A stretch of DNA of 64,000 bases, taken from WLMZ01 sp038227995. Its GTDB lineage: Bacteria; Actinomycetota; Acidimicrobiia; Acidimicrobiales; Ilumatobacteraceae. Every line of letters starts with the position of its first letter. The stretch's first letter is position 1. A program made the position numbers and the translations under genes. Location: NCBI GenBank assembly GCA_038227995.1, contig JBBRPP010000009.1, positions 62,001 to 126,000 on the forward strand, in the 5' to 3' direction. Shown piece by piece: positions 46,766 through 56,024 of the stretch. The notes under the pieces were generated by a model, which had not been told where the DNA came from, ran no database searches, and saw only the letters and a list, made by a program, of their open reading frames with translations.

Positions 46766-47779
46766 GTGACCCGCCTGGAATTGACCGAGCCCGCCGTCGC
46801 CCCGGATGACATCGCTGCTGCGATGGACCGGATCAGACCCCACGCGCGGATGACACCCGTGATCGAGGTCAGCGCCGGGCAACTCGGCCTCCGGCACCCC
46901 GTGACGCTGAAACTCGAACTGCTCCAACACGCCGGATCGTTCAAGACCAGAGGCGCCTTCAATCGCGTCCTGACGGCAATCGCCGCCGGCGAAGTCGGCG
47001 AGGCCGGCCTGATCGCTGCGTCGGGCGGCAATCACGGTGCCGCCGTGGCGTACGTCGGTCAGCAGCTCGGCCACACCGCCGAGATCTTCATGCCGTCGAC
47101 CAGTCCGTCGATCAAGCGCGACCGCATCGCCGGCTACGGCGCGAGCGTCAGTGTCATCGATGGCTACTTCAACGATGCCCACGCCGCATCGGTCGAGCGC
47201 CAGGCGATCTCGGGCGCGCTCGGCGTCCACCCGTTCGAGCACCCTGCGGTCATCGCCGGAGCCGGCACGATGGCGGTCGAGCTCGACGATCAGGTCGGCG
47301 CCTACGACACGTTGCTCATCTCGACCGGCGGCGGTGGGTTCATCGCCGGTCAGGCCGCGTGGGTGCGCGGCAGCAAACGCGTCATCTCTGTCGAGCCGTA
47401 CGCGAGCTGCTGTCTGCATCAGGCGCGGGCGAAGGGAGAGACCACACTCGTCGAGGTCGGCGGAGTCGCAGCCGATTCGCTCGGCACCAACCGCCTCGGC
47501 GAGTACGCCTGGTCGATCGTGCGCGAGTTCGTCGACGACTCCGTTCTCGTCACCGACGACGACATCCGTGCCGCACAATACGCGCTGTGGGACGAATTCC
47601 GGTTGGTGGTCGAACCGGGCGGCGCTGCGGCGCTCGCCGCCTTGCGCTGTGGCGCGTATGTGCCCGAGTCGGGCGAACACGTCGTCGTCGCGGTGTGCGG
47701 CAGCAACTGCGACCCGAACACCGTCACGACGCGACCGGCCGACACGGTCGCACACGTCGCGGACGTCGCGGCGGGTTGA
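46766..47779 (+). CDS. serine/threonine dehydratase-like PLP enzyme
   Basis: 337 aa with GTG start. Fold type II: the PLP-lysine motif LLQHAGSFKTRGAFNRVL near residues 53-70, ASGGNHGAAVAY, and the glycine loop STGGGGFIAGQAAW. Closest family match is serine/threonine dehydratases and racemases. It is followed after 2 bases by a YbaK-family gene, so they may be co-transcribed. Confidence 0.78.
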   Translation: MTRLELTEPAVAPDDIAAAMDRIRPHARMTPVIEVSAGQLGLRHPVTLKLELLQHAGSFKTRGAFNRVLTAIAAGEVGEAGLIAASGGNHGAAVAYVGQQLGHTAEIFMPSTSPSIKRDRIAGYGASVSVIDGYFNDAHAASVERQAISGALGVHPFEHPAVIAGAGTMAVELDDQVGAYDTLLISTGGGGFIAGQAAWVRGSKRVISVEPYASCCLHQARAKGETTLVEVGGVAADSLGTNRLGEYAWSIVREFVDDSVLVTDDDIRAAQYALWDEFRLVVEPGGAAALAALRCGAYVPESGEHVVVAVCGSNCDPNTVTTRPADTVAHVADVAAG

Positions 47780-47781
47780 TC

Positions 47782-48303
47782 GTGGCCGATCATCTGCGTG
47801 GCGGCACACCGGCGACGGTCGTGTTGCAGCACGCGTCGATCGCCTTCCGCTTGCACGAGTTCGAGCATGATCCAGCAGAGCGCAGTTACGGCGCCGCAGC
47901 GGCCGCTGCCCTCGGCGTCGACCCCGACTGCGTGTTCAAGACGCTGTTGGTGAGCCTCGACGAGCGCGTCGAGTTGCCGGGCGTCGGCGCATCCAACATC
48001 GCCGTCGGCATCGTGCCGGTCAGCGGTCAGCTGTCGTTGAAGGAGATCGCCGCGGCGATCGGCGTCAAGCGAGCCGAGATGTGCGACCCCGCCGTCGCCC
48101 AGCGCGTCACCGGTTACGTCGTCGGCGGCATCAGTCCGTTCGGACAGAAGAAGGCTCTGCCAACGGTGATCGACGAGACGTGTCAGCTGTACGACACGAT
48201 CTTCGTCAGCGGAGGCAAGCGTGGGTTCGACATCGAGATCGCACCGGACGACCTGATCCGCACCCTGCACGCGGTCGTCGCGCCCATCGCGGCGTCACGC
48301 TGA
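47782..48303 (+). CDS. YbaK/EbsC-family Cys-tRNA(Pro) deacylase
   Basis: 173 aa, GTG at 47782. AAAALGVDPDCVFKTLLV near residues 36-53 contains the conserved lysine, and the C-terminal GYVVGGISPFGQKKALPTVID and FVSGGKRGFDIEIAPDDL match the YbaK family. The enzyme removes cysteine wrongly attached to proline tRNA. An overlap with the gene before it is absent; the two-base gap suggests co-transcription. Confidence 0.85.
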   Translation: MADHLRGGTPATVVLQHASIAFRLHEFEHDPAERSYGAAAAAALGVDPDCVFKTLLVSLDERVELPGVGASNIAVGIVPVSGQLSLKEIAAAIGVKRAEMCDPAVAQRVTGYVVGGISPFGQKKALPTVIDETCQLYDTIFVSGGKRGFDIEIAPDDLIRTLHAVVAPIAASR

Positions 48304-48347
48304 CCGCTTGTAGGCTGGCCCGCCGTCTCAGCCCTCCGGAGATCCGA

Positions 48348-49196
48348 ATGTCGCGCAGTTACATCATGTTGGTCAGATGCGATGACCGACCGGGTGTCGT
48401 CCACCAGGTGACCGGAGCGATCCTGGCCGCAAGCGGCAACATCGCCGAGAACAACCAGTTCACCGATCCGGACTCGAACCAGTTCGTGATGCGCACCCGA
48501 TTCATCAGCGACCTCGACGACGCTGACGACGTCCACCAAGCACTTGCGTCTCGGCTCGCGGCTGCGGGTGTCGACATGACCGTGCGGCTCGAGTCAGAGC
48601 GTCGACGCATCCTCATCATGGTTTCGCGGTTCGACCACTGCCTCCTCGATCTCCTCTACCGGTATCGCACCGGCGAGCTCGATGTCGAGATCCCGCTCGT
48701 CGTCTCGAACCACCCCGACTGCGCTTCGGTCGTGGCCGACCACGGCATCCCGTACGTGCACCTGCCGGTCACCGCGGAGACCAAGCCAGCGCAAGAAGCC
48801 CGGCTCCGCGAGCTGATCGCGGAACACGACATCGACTTCGTCGTCCTCGCCCGCTACATGCAGGTGCTGTCGGAAGACCTGTGCGAATCGTTGCGTGGCC
48901 GGGCGATCAACATCCATCACTCGTTCCTGCCAGGGTTCAAGGGTGCCAAGCCGTACCACCAGGCGCACGCCCGCGGGGTCAAGCTGATCGGCGCTACCGC
49001 TCACTTCGTGACACCCGACCTCGACGAGGGTCCGATCATCGAGCAGGACGTCGTGCGGGTCTCCCACTCACACGACGCCGATGCACTCGTCCGTATGGGC
49101 CGCGACGTCGAACGAAGCGTGTTGTCACGCGCGGTTCAGGCCCACGCCCAGGACCGTGTGGTGCTCATCGGCGATCGCACCATCGTCTTCCACTGA
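48348..49196 (+). CDS. purU: formyltetrahydrofolate deformylase
   Basis: 282 aa, ATG at 48348 with GGAG upstream. An N-terminal ACT domain (MLVRCDDRPGVVHQVTGAIL) is followed by a formyltransferase-fold domain: ILIMVSRFDHCLLDLLYR, FVVLARYMQVL, INIHHSFLPGFKGAKPYHQA and GATAHFVTPDLDEGPII. These match PurU, which releases formate from 10-formyl-THF. It is downstream of ybaK but with a 44-base gap. Confidence 0.93.
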   Translation: MSRSYIMLVRCDDRPGVVHQVTGAILAASGNIAENNQFTDPDSNQFVMRTRFISDLDDADDVHQALASRLAAAGVDMTVRLESERRRILIMVSRFDHCLLDLLYRYRTGELDVEIPLVVSNHPDCASVVADHGIPYVHLPVTAETKPAQEARLRELIAEHDIDFVVLARYMQVLSEDLCESLRGRAINIHHSFLPGFKGAKPYHQAHARGVKLIGATAHFVTPDLDEGPIIEQDVVRVSHSHDADALVRMGRDVERSVLSRAVQAHAQDRVVLIGDRTIVFH

Positions 49197-49221
49197 CCCA
49201 TCGCGGGTCGCGCGTCGGTGG

Positions 49222-49887
49222 TCACGGCTGATCGTCAGCTGGGGCCGACGAGTCCGCCGCGGCAATCGACTCCGCTGCCCACTGTTCGTGCATGCGTTCG
49301 GCCCATGACACGGACACCGAACCGTGGCGCATCCCCACGCGTGACTCCGGGTCGCGGACCGCGTAGGCGATGTGGCCGAGCACCAGCAATCCGACCGCGA
49401 GCGCGAACCAGTCGTGGACGAACGTGGCACCGGTCCGCCACGACAAGCGGGCGAGGTCCGGGAAGTACATCAACGTCCCGCTGCCGAGCAGCACGAGGAT
49501 CGACCCGGCACTCAGTGCCGAGTTGAGCTTCTGACCGGCGTTGAACTTCCCGACCGAGATGTCGCGCTTGCGCCTTTTGCGCGCCCGCAGCCAACGCCAG
49601 TCGGCGGGCGAGAAACGGTTGAGCAGACCGATGTCGGCGCGGTATGCGGCCGAGAGCAACCCGAGCAGCAGCGGCACCGGCAACGCGAACCCGCTGACGA
49701 CGTGGACCATCTTGACCACGCGACGATGACCGACCGGCACCGACAGAGCCGCGTTGTAGAGGATCGCCGCCGTCGTCATGCACGTCAGCATCAAGACGGC
49801 GAGGGCTCGATGGACGAAGCGTTCGGCACGAGCGAATCGCAGCAACGTCCGCGGGCGCTCCGCCGAGCGTTCAGCCGACAGGGTCAT
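49222..49887 (-). CDS. cytochrome b561-like membrane protein
   Basis: 221 aa from ATG 49887, which overlaps the oxidoreductase gene by 17 bases. Four membrane segments, with paired histidines near helix ends (ERFVHRALAVLMLTCM; KMVHVVSGFALPVPLLL; GATFVHDWFALAVGLLVLGHIAYAVRD) that could bind haem. It is the probable electron partner of the molybdopterin protein made by the coupled gene. Confidence 0.7.
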   Translation of the reverse strand: MTLSAERSAERPRTLLRFARAERFVHRALAVLMLTCMTTAAILYNAALSVPVGHRRVVKMVHVVSGFALPVPLLLGLLSAAYRADIGLLNRFSPADWRWLRARKRRKRDISVGKFNAGQKLNSALSAGSILVLLGSGTLMYFPDLARLSWRTGATFVHDWFALAVGLLVLGHIAYAVRDPESRVGMRHGSVSVSWAERMHEQWAAESIAAADSSAPADDQP

Positions 49888-50587
49888 CGTCGCGTCCGTT
49901 CGACTTCCCCACCCAACCATCGACGTCGTAGTTGCCGGTGTCCTCCCAGTACCCCGGCACGACAGTCTCGGTCAGCTCGATCCCCGACAACCACTTGGTG
50001 CTCTTGTAGCCGTACATGGGCGCGACGTACATCCGCACCGGTCCACCGTGATCGTGGGTGACCGTGTCACCGAGCATCCGCAGGGCAACGATGACATCGG
50101 CCCGCCGAGCTTGATCCAGCGTCAGGCTCTCGGTGTACGTGCCGTCGAACGAGTGAAACCGGATCGCAGTGGCGGAGGGCTGAGGCCCGGCGAGGTCGAG
50201 CAGATGCGATAGCTGCACGCCGCTCCAGTGCACTTCGGGCACACGCCAACCGGTGACGCATTGGAAGTCGCGGACGATGTCGGTCTGCGGCATCGCCTGC
50301 AGATCAGCGAGGGTGTAGGTGGCCGGCGATCCGACGAGGCCGGAGACATCCAATCGATACGTGCTCGCCGAGCGGTTCGGCACCGAGCCGGTGACGGAGT
50401 AGAAGCGGAACGTGGCGCCGATCGGCAACAGCGAGACGAGACCGGTCGGGTCGCGGTTCTCGATCGGCCCCAGCACTTTGGCCAGGCCGTCCTGCACCGT
50501 GCGTCCGGTGACAACGCCGACTGCGCCGAGCAACCCGAGGCTGATGACGATTCGACGGCCGACGGGTGCACCGCGCCCGTCGGTCAT
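49871..50587 (-). CDS. molybdopterin-dependent oxidoreductase, sulfite-oxidase fold
   Basis: 238 aa. An N-terminal membrane anchor (RRIVISLGLLGAVGVVTG) is followed by a sulfite-oxidase-type domain with the molybdenum cysteine in DFQCVTGWRVPEVHW and the ending GPVRMYVAPMYGYKSTKWLSGI. With the b561-like protein it resembles the MsrPQ (YedYZ) envelope pair, but the substrate is not evident. Confidence 0.8.
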   Translation of the reverse strand: MTDGRGAPVGRRIVISLGLLGAVGVVTGRTVQDGLAKVLGPIENRDPTGLVSLLPIGATFRFYSVTGSVPNRSASTYRLDVSGLVGSPATYTLADLQAMPQTDIVRDFQCVTGWRVPEVHWSGVQLSHLLDLAGPQPSATAIRFHSFDGTYTESLTLDQARRADVIVALRMLGDTVTHDHGGPVRMYVAPMYGYKSTKWLSGIELTETVVPGYWEDTGNYDVDGWVGKSNGRDDDPVG

Positions 50588-50781
50588 CGCGACGAGCGTG
50601 GGCCGCGAACGCCGGACCTCACGGCACCCAACCCGACGACGGCGATCACGGGTCCCGCAATCGCCCAGAACGTCTCACCGGTCATCGGGCTGCCGTGCAC
50701 CCATCCGATGCCCTGGAACGTGAAGAGCAACCCGAGCAGGGTGATCACGACACCGATCGCGACGAGCAGCGGATTCTTCAT
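50584..50781 (-). CDS. small two-helix membrane protein
   Basis: 65 aa, ATG at 50781 (GTG at 50796 also possible); overlaps the next gene by four bases (ATGA). Two membrane helices (PLLVAIGVVITLLGLLFTF and FWAIAGPVIAVVGLGAV). It may be a third component of the molybdopterin/cytochrome system. I do not recognise it. Confidence 0.6.
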   Translation of the reverse strand: MKNPLLVAIGVVITLLGLLFTFQGIGWVHGSPMTGETFWAIAGPVIAVVGLGAVRSGVRGPRSSR

Positions 50782-50831
50782 GGGCCGTCCCGACACTACT
50801 GCCGGCTCATCGACGAGCGGACGTCAGCTGA

Positions 50832-51752
50832 TCAGTTGGCGAGTCGATGCCGATTCGCGTTTCGACGGCGAAGGGCTTCGATCCGAACCACGCGACTGCG
50901 CGCTGACGGATGTGTGACCACCAGGCTGCCTCGCAAGGAAGAGTCGGCTTCGTACTGCTCGCTGCTCTCGACCCTCCGCAGCGCTGTCGCCAGCTCGCGG
51001 CCGAAACCCATCTCGACCGCGCGACGGTCGGCTTCGTACTCGGCGCCGCGCTCGACCCGGCTCGCGAGCCGGTTGCTCAGCACCAACGCCGACAGGAACA
51101 CCCACGCGATTCCTTTGAGGATCGCAGCGAGCCCCCGTCCGAGGAAGCTCAGCGCGGTCGAGTGGCTGACGAAGCTGGTCGTCGCGGCCGACGCGACGTT
51201 CTGCAGGAAGAAGCCGATCCGGGCCAAAACGAAGATCGGCAGGCTCAGCCACTGGCGCAGGCTGAGCGCCACCGTGTGGAACCCGAGGTGGTGGGCGAGC
51301 TCGTGGGCCAACACGCCGGTCATCTCATCGCGGGGCAGCGTGTCGATCGCATACGACGTCACAACCAACAGGCTTCCGCCGCATGCAAACGCGTTGAGTT
51401 CGTCCGATGGCAGCACGGCGAGCGCGAATCGCCGTGGCCGGATGCCGAGTTGCTGCGCCACGCTGCGCCAGGCCGGCTCGAGTCGATTCGATTGATCGGT
51501 CGTGGCGCGACGGGCGCCCAACATCCGCATCACGAGCACCGTCTGCAATGGCCGCCAGAACAGCAACACCACTGCCCCGAAATGGACCGCCGCGAAGATC
51601 CAGAACGGCACGTGCCAGATCAGGCGAACCGGCAGCCAGAAGACTGCCAACGACAGCAGCCACACGGGAACGAGGGTGACGACGGGGATCAGCGCGGTGA
51701 CCGCTGATCGCTCGACCGACCGATCCATGGCGCGACGACGCATGGCGTTCAC
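50832..51752 (-). CDS. M48-family membrane metalloprotease
   Basis: 306 aa as read from GTG 51752; ATGs at 51743 and 51728 are also possible. Two N-terminal membrane helices precede the zinc motif LAHELAHHLGFH, and a third ligand lies in GAEYEADRRAVEMG, an HExxH plus E arrangement of M48. Two further hydrophobic segments lie between them (WLSLPIFVLARIGFF; LAAILKGIAWVFLSALVL). Members resemble HtpX and control membrane-protein quality or wall turnover. Confidence 0.85.
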   Translation of the reverse strand: MNAMRRRAMDRSVERSAVTALIPVVTLVPVWLLSLAVFWLPVRLIWHVPFWIFAAVHFGAVVLLFWRPLQTVLVMRMLGARRATTDQSNRLEPAWRSVAQQLGIRPRRFALAVLPSDELNAFACGGSLLVVTSYAIDTLPRDEMTGVLAHELAHHLGFHTVALSLRQWLSLPIFVLARIGFFLQNVASAATTSFVSHSTALSFLGRGLAAILKGIAWVFLSALVLSNRLASRVERGAEYEADRRAVEMGFGRELATALRRVESSEQYEADSSLRGSLVVTHPSARSRVVRIEALRRRNANRHRLAN

Positions 51753-52055
51753 TCGTGCGGCGAGGTTCGGGAAGCGTTCACGTCATCGCCAATCTACGGC
51801 CTGCTCAGCACCCACCTCGACGGAGAAAGTGAGCGAAATCCGCCGACGGTCACGCTCAGTCAGATTCGACACCCGCGAACTCGTCGATCTTCTCGACGCA
51901 GAGCGGTGGCCGACCACTCGTTGTCGACTTCGGTGGACCACTGTCAAGCTTCGTCAAAGAAGCTCACACATCCATGTACTGAAGTGCATCGACGCATACT
52001 ATTGAGTCCTCCAACTGGCGTTGTCAGCGAATACCTGGTGGGAAGGAGGTGCGAG
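51753..52055. other. 303-base intergenic region upstream of the HD-GYP gene
   Basis: No gene or strong repeat is seen here. A possible -10 (TACTAT) lies at about 52001-52006 with a poor -35. The strong ribosome-binding site AAGGAGG (52043-52049) is 6 bases before the next ATG. Confidence 0.5.
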
Positions 52056-53822
52056 ATGACTCTCGCGGTCACGAATCGGACTGTCACCCCCGCACCGACG
52101 GCCCGCGAACTCCTCGACCAGGCCAAAGCTGTCGAGCACCACGACGCCAACGCATCGCGCATTCTGGTGCAGCAGGCGCGGGTGCTGGCCCGCTCGCAGA
52201 ACGACGAAGCGGGCGAGGCGGAAGCCTTCTATCGCCTGGCCAGCCTGGCGTATTACACCGGTCAGGCCGACGAGGCGTTCGGTGTCGCCGTCGATGCCCG
52301 CGACCTGGCCCGCAAGTGCGGCGCAGTCGTCGTCGAGGTGTGGGCCCTGAACCTGATGGGCATCGTCCACTTCAACGCCGGCAACCACAGCGAAGCCCTG
52401 GCCTGCTGCCTGCGCGGACTCGAGCAGTACCGCACCACCGACCACCGTGTCGACGAAGGCAACCTGCTCAACACGGTCGCCACCATCCATCACTCGCTCG
52501 GTGACACCGATCGAGCCATCGTCACCTACGAGGCCGCGCTGACGGCGAACAGGCAGCTGGCTCGGCCCGACTTCGATGCCATCACCCTCGCCAACATGGC
52601 CCAACTGCGCGCCGAACGCCGCGAGTTCTTCCTCGCGGTCAGCCTCGGCGAGTCGGCGCTCGAACTGTCGCGCGAGCACGCGCCGGGCTTCATGCCCGAG
52701 GTCCTCGCCGCGCTGGGCGAGGCGTACGCCAGCCTCAGCGATCAGCGTCGTGCTGCAGAGTGCTTCAACGAAGGGCTGCAGATCCTCGAAGACCGCGCCC
52801 TTCGCGGCGCCGATGGCAACCACACCGGCGTCATCGCCGTGCGCACCGCTCGGGGCAAGGCCGCCATCGCCGAAGGCGATCTGCTGCGCGCCGAAGAAGA
52901 CATCAAGATCGTGCTCGACGTCGCCGAGCGCAACAACGTTCGGGCCGCAGAGCTGACTGCGCACGAGTTGTTGGCCAAGGTGTACAAGACACAGGGACGC
53001 TTCGAGGATTCGCTGGCCCACCAAGAGGCCCGCTTCGAACTGCACCAGGACCTGTTCAACCAGGGGACCGACCTGCGCATCAAGACGCTGCAGATCGCCC
53101 ACGACACCGAACACGCCCGCCAGCAGGCCGAGATCCTGCGCCTGCGCACGAGCGAGCTCGAAGCCCTCGTTCGTGGCCGTACGCACGAACTCGAGGAATA
53201 CCAGCTCGAGGCGTTCCAGCGTCTCGCCGTTCTCGCCGAGTTCCGCGACACCGACACCGGCGAGCACACCATCCGCGTCGGCGATCTGTCGGCCGAGGTT
53301 GCGTACGAACTCAAAGAAGATCCGGCGTGGTGCGAGCAACTGCGGATGGCCGCCCGGTTGCACGACATCGGCAAGGTCGCCGTTCCCGACGCGATCCTGC
53401 TCAAGCCCGGCCCGTTGACCGTCGACGAGTTCGAGGTCATGAAGACCCACACCACCATCGGTGCGCAGATCCTGTCCGGCAGCACTTCACCGCTGATCCA
53501 ACTCGGAGCCGTGGTCGCGCTGAACCACCACGAGCGTTGGGACGGCACCGGTTACCCGGGAGGGTTGAGCAACACCAACATTCCCCGCTGCGGTCGCATC
53601 GTCACCGTCGCCGATGTGTTCGACGCGCTCACCAGCGTTCGTGTCTACAAGCACGCGTGGTCGCAGGCCGACGCAGTGAACTACATCATCGGGGCACGTG
53701 GTACGCAGTTCGAGCCCGAGGTCGTCGACGCGTTCATCGCGGTCATCACGCGTCGCATCCCCGCGTTGAAGAACGCCATCGCTGATGCGCGAGTTCCCTC
53801 GCCGTCGCGACAGCACCACTGA
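52056..53822 (+). CDS. TPR-repeat protein with HD-GYP domain
   Basis: 588 aa from ATG 52056 with a near-perfect ribosome-binding site. Residues 1 to about 330 are TPR-type repeats (for example NLMGIVHFNAGNHSEALACCL and LNTVATIHHSLGDTDRAIVTY). A coiled-coil linker follows, near 345-390. The C-terminal HD-GYP domain has LHDIGKVAVPDAILLKPG near residue 435 and HHERWDGTGYPGG near 491-503, both metal and GYP motifs present. HD-GYP domains hydrolyse cyclic di-GMP; activity here is inferred. Confidence 0.88.
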   Translation: MTLAVTNRTVTPAPTARELLDQAKAVEHHDANASRILVQQARVLARSQNDEAGEAEAFYRLASLAYYTGQADEAFGVAVDARDLARKCGAVVVEVWALNLMGIVHFNAGNHSEALACCLRGLEQYRTTDHRVDEGNLLNTVATIHHSLGDTDRAIVTYEAALTANRQLARPDFDAITLANMAQLRAERREFFLAVSLGESALELSREHAPGFMPEVLAALGEAYASLSDQRRAAECFNEGLQILEDRALRGADGNHTGVIAVRTARGKAAIAEGDLLRAEEDIKIVLDVAERNNVRAAELTAHELLAKVYKTQGRFEDSLAHQEARFELHQDLFNQGTDLRIKTLQIAHDTEHARQQAEILRLRTSELEALVRGRTHELEEYQLEAFQRLAVLAEFRDTDTGEHTIRVGDLSAEVAYELKEDPAWCEQLRMAARLHDIGKVAVPDAILLKPGPLTVDEFEVMKTHTTIGAQILSGSTSPLIQLGAVVALNHHERWDGTGYPGGLSNTNIPRCGRIVTVADVFDALTSVRVYKHAWSQADAVNYIIGARGTQFEPEVVDAFIAVITRRIPALKNAIADARVPSPSRQHH

Positions 53823-53849
53823 TTCACGTCCTCGCGTACACTCGCCTTC

Positions 53850-54161
53850 GTGGGTGCCACTCGGTCCGAACGCATCGAGCTGCACGCGCGCAATCCGAAG
53901 TGGAAGAACCCACCGTTGCGGATCGAGATGCTCGAGTGCATCAACTGCGACGCATGCCTTCGCCATTGCCCATCGCAGTTCGGCGCGATCTTCAACCACG
54001 GGATCGACGTCGTCATCATCCCCGAGTTGTGCAGCGGATGCGACAAGTGCCTGCCGGTCTGCCCGGTGAACTGCATCTACCCCTTCCCGGACTGGAAGAC
54101 CGAGGGCTACGACACGACGTGGTGGGAGAACCCGCTCACGGACAACGATCCGTACCGCTGA
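53850..54161 (+). CDS. 2[4Fe-4S] ferredoxin-like protein
   Basis: 103 aa, GTG start. Two clusters are predicted from LECINCDACLRHCPSQFG and LCSGCDKCLPVCPVNC, each CxxCxxCxxxC. An N-terminal extension with basic residues precedes them. It probably carries electrons for an unidentified enzyme. It sits between the HD-GYP gene and an esterase gene on the same strand, with no strong link to either. Confidence 0.82.
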   Translation: MGATRSERIELHARNPKWKNPPLRIEMLECINCDACLRHCPSQFGAIFNHGIDVVIIPELCSGCDKCLPVCPVNCIYPFPDWKTEGYDTTWWENPLTDNDPYR

Positions 54162-54174
54162 TAGAACATGCGCC

Positions 54175-54933
54175 ATGACTGAAACACTGATTCCGGGTGC
54201 GGAGGCGTGGTCGCATGTCGCGCGAGGCGAACGCGGCGCGCTCGTCATCCACGGCTTCACCGGCAACCCGGGCTCGATGCGCGGCGTCGCCGAGGCGTTC
54301 GCGGAAGCCGGATATGACATCGAGCTGCCTCGCCTGCCGGGCCACGGCACCACGATCGAGGACATGCTCACCACCACGTGGGCCGACTGGAGTGCGGCGG
54401 TCGAAGACGCGTACCAGGCGCTCGTGGCACGGGTTCCCGCCGTCGTGGTCGTCGGCCTCAGCATGGGTGGCACGCTCACGCTGTGGCTCGCCGCTCAGCA
54501 CCCGGAAATCAGCGGCATCGTGTGCGTCAACCCGCTCACCCAATCGCAGCCACCCGAGGTGATCGAGATGCTGAAGGGCATGCTCGACGACGGCACCACG
54601 GTCGCGCCCGGCATCGGCAGCGACATCGCCGACCCCGATGTCACCGAGTCGGCCTATCCAGGGTCGCCGCTGGCGCAGCTGCTGAGCCTGCTCGAAGCCG
54701 CGGGCGAGACCGCGACTCGCTACGAATCGATGCGGATGCCGCTGCTTCTCATGAACTCACCCCAGGATCACGTCGTCGAGCCGGCGCAAGCAGAGTTCTT
54801 GGCCACGCACTTCGGTGGACCGCTCGAACGAGTCACACTCGAGCGCAGCTTCCACGTCGCGACGCTGGACTACGACAAGGACATCATCAACGCCGAAGCC
54901 GTCGCGTTCGGCAACCGGGTGACCGCTCCGTGA
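54175..54933 (+). CDS. alpha/beta-hydrolase, carboxylesterase
   Basis: 252 aa, ATG at 54175. It has an alpha/beta-hydrolase order: RGALVIHGFTGNPGSMRGVAE near residues 23-41, the nucleophile GLSMGG near 97-102 with Ser, an Asp in SPQDHVVEP, and a His in LERSFHVATLDYD. The best family match is the Est30-type carboxylesterases. The Lgt start overlaps its stop (GTGA). Confidence 0.82.
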   Translation: MTETLIPGAEAWSHVARGERGALVIHGFTGNPGSMRGVAEAFAEAGYDIELPRLPGHGTTIEDMLTTTWADWSAAVEDAYQALVARVPAVVVVGLSMGGTLTLWLAAQHPEISGIVCVNPLTQSQPPEVIEMLKGMLDDGTTVAPGIGSDIADPDVTESAYPGSPLAQLLSLLEAAGETATRYESMRMPLLLMNSPQDHVVEPAQAEFLATHFGGPLERVTLERSFHVATLDYDKDIINAEAVAFGNRVTAP

Positions 54934-56024
54934 AGCACATCGCCGGCCTTCTCGCCAGCATCCCCAGCCCGTCCAGCGGCACGCTCAGCATCGGCCCGCT
55001 CAAGATCCACGCCTATGGCCTGATGATCGCGCTCGGCGTGGTGGCCGGCGTGTGGCTGATGGGTCGGCGCTTCGAGCAGGCCAAGATCGGCAACAGCGAC
55101 GACGCCAACGCCATCGCGATCTGGGCCGTCATCGCGGGCGTGATCGGGTCTCGGCTGTATCACGTCGCAACCGACTGGCAGAAGTTCGAACATCACCTGG
55201 CCGACATCCCCAAGATCTGGCAGGGCGGCCTCGGCATCCCGGGCGGTCTGATCTTCGGGATCGGTGTCGGCGTCTTCATGATGCGCAAGCGCGGCATGCC
55301 GGTGGGCATCGCACTCGACGCGGCTGCGCCGGCGCTTCCCCTCGCCCAGGCGATCGGCCGGTGGGGCAACTACTGGAACCAAGAGCTGTACGGGCGACCG
55401 ACGACACTGCCGTGGGGGCTTCGCATCGACGTCGCCCACTTCCCTGACGACCCCAAGTACGCCAACCTTCCCGCCAACACGACATTCCATCCCACGTTCC
55501 TCTACGAATCGCTGTCGAACTTCGTGTTGTGCGCGGTGCTCATCACGATCGGTCGGCGGTTCAAGGTCCGGCCCGGTCACCTCCTTGCGATGTATGTGAT
55601 GGGCTACGGCGTCATCCGCTTCTTCGTCGAGGGCCTGCGCATCGACGACGCCCATCACGTCGGTGGCCTGCGCTGGAACCAGTGGGTCGCGATCGCGATG
55701 GTGGTCGGTGGCGGCATCTATCTGTTCGTCTCGTCTCGCCGGCCGCTGCCGGTGCAGGACGAACCCGTCGCGGCCGCAGTGAGCGAAACGGAATCGACGG
55801 ATGCAGCCGTGTCCGAGACGGCGACCGAGACCGATACCGAGACGGCGACCGAGAGCAAGACGGAGACCGAGACCGATACCGCTGTCACGGGCGGTGTCGA
55901 ACCTGCGGTCGACGACGACGCCGGCGACGAAGGCATCGACGATCCAGCCGAACCGGACAGCTCCGGCGAACCGGACGAGGCCATCGACGACAGCGCCGAA
56001 GCGTTACCGTCGGGAGATGACTGA
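54930..56024 (+). CDS. lgt: prolipoprotein diacylglyceryl transferase
   Basis: 364 aa with GTG start. Lgt marks are IPGGLIFGIGVGVFMM, the signature GRWGNYWNQELYGRPT near residues 148-163, HPTFLYESLSNF and the final GVIRFFVEGLR. It attaches diacylglycerol to the lipobox cysteine of exported lipoproteins such as those at 29326 and 59980. An acidic tail rich in Thr and Glu, of about 90 residues, follows the last membrane segment. Confidence 0.93.
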   Translation: MKHIAGLLASIPSPSSGTLSIGPLKIHAYGLMIALGVVAGVWLMGRRFEQAKIGNSDDANAIAIWAVIAGVIGSRLYHVATDWQKFEHHLADIPKIWQGGLGIPGGLIFGIGVGVFMMRKRGMPVGIALDAAAPALPLAQAIGRWGNYWNQELYGRPTTLPWGLRIDVAHFPDDPKYANLPANTTFHPTFLYESLSNFVLCAVLITIGRRFKVRPGHLLAMYVMGYGVIRFFVEGLRIDDAHHVGGLRWNQWVAIAMVVGGGIYLFVSSRRPLPVQDEPVAAAVSETESTDAAVSETATETDTETATESKTETETDTAVTGGVEPAVDDDAGDEGIDDPAEPDSSGEPDEAIDDSAEALPSGDD

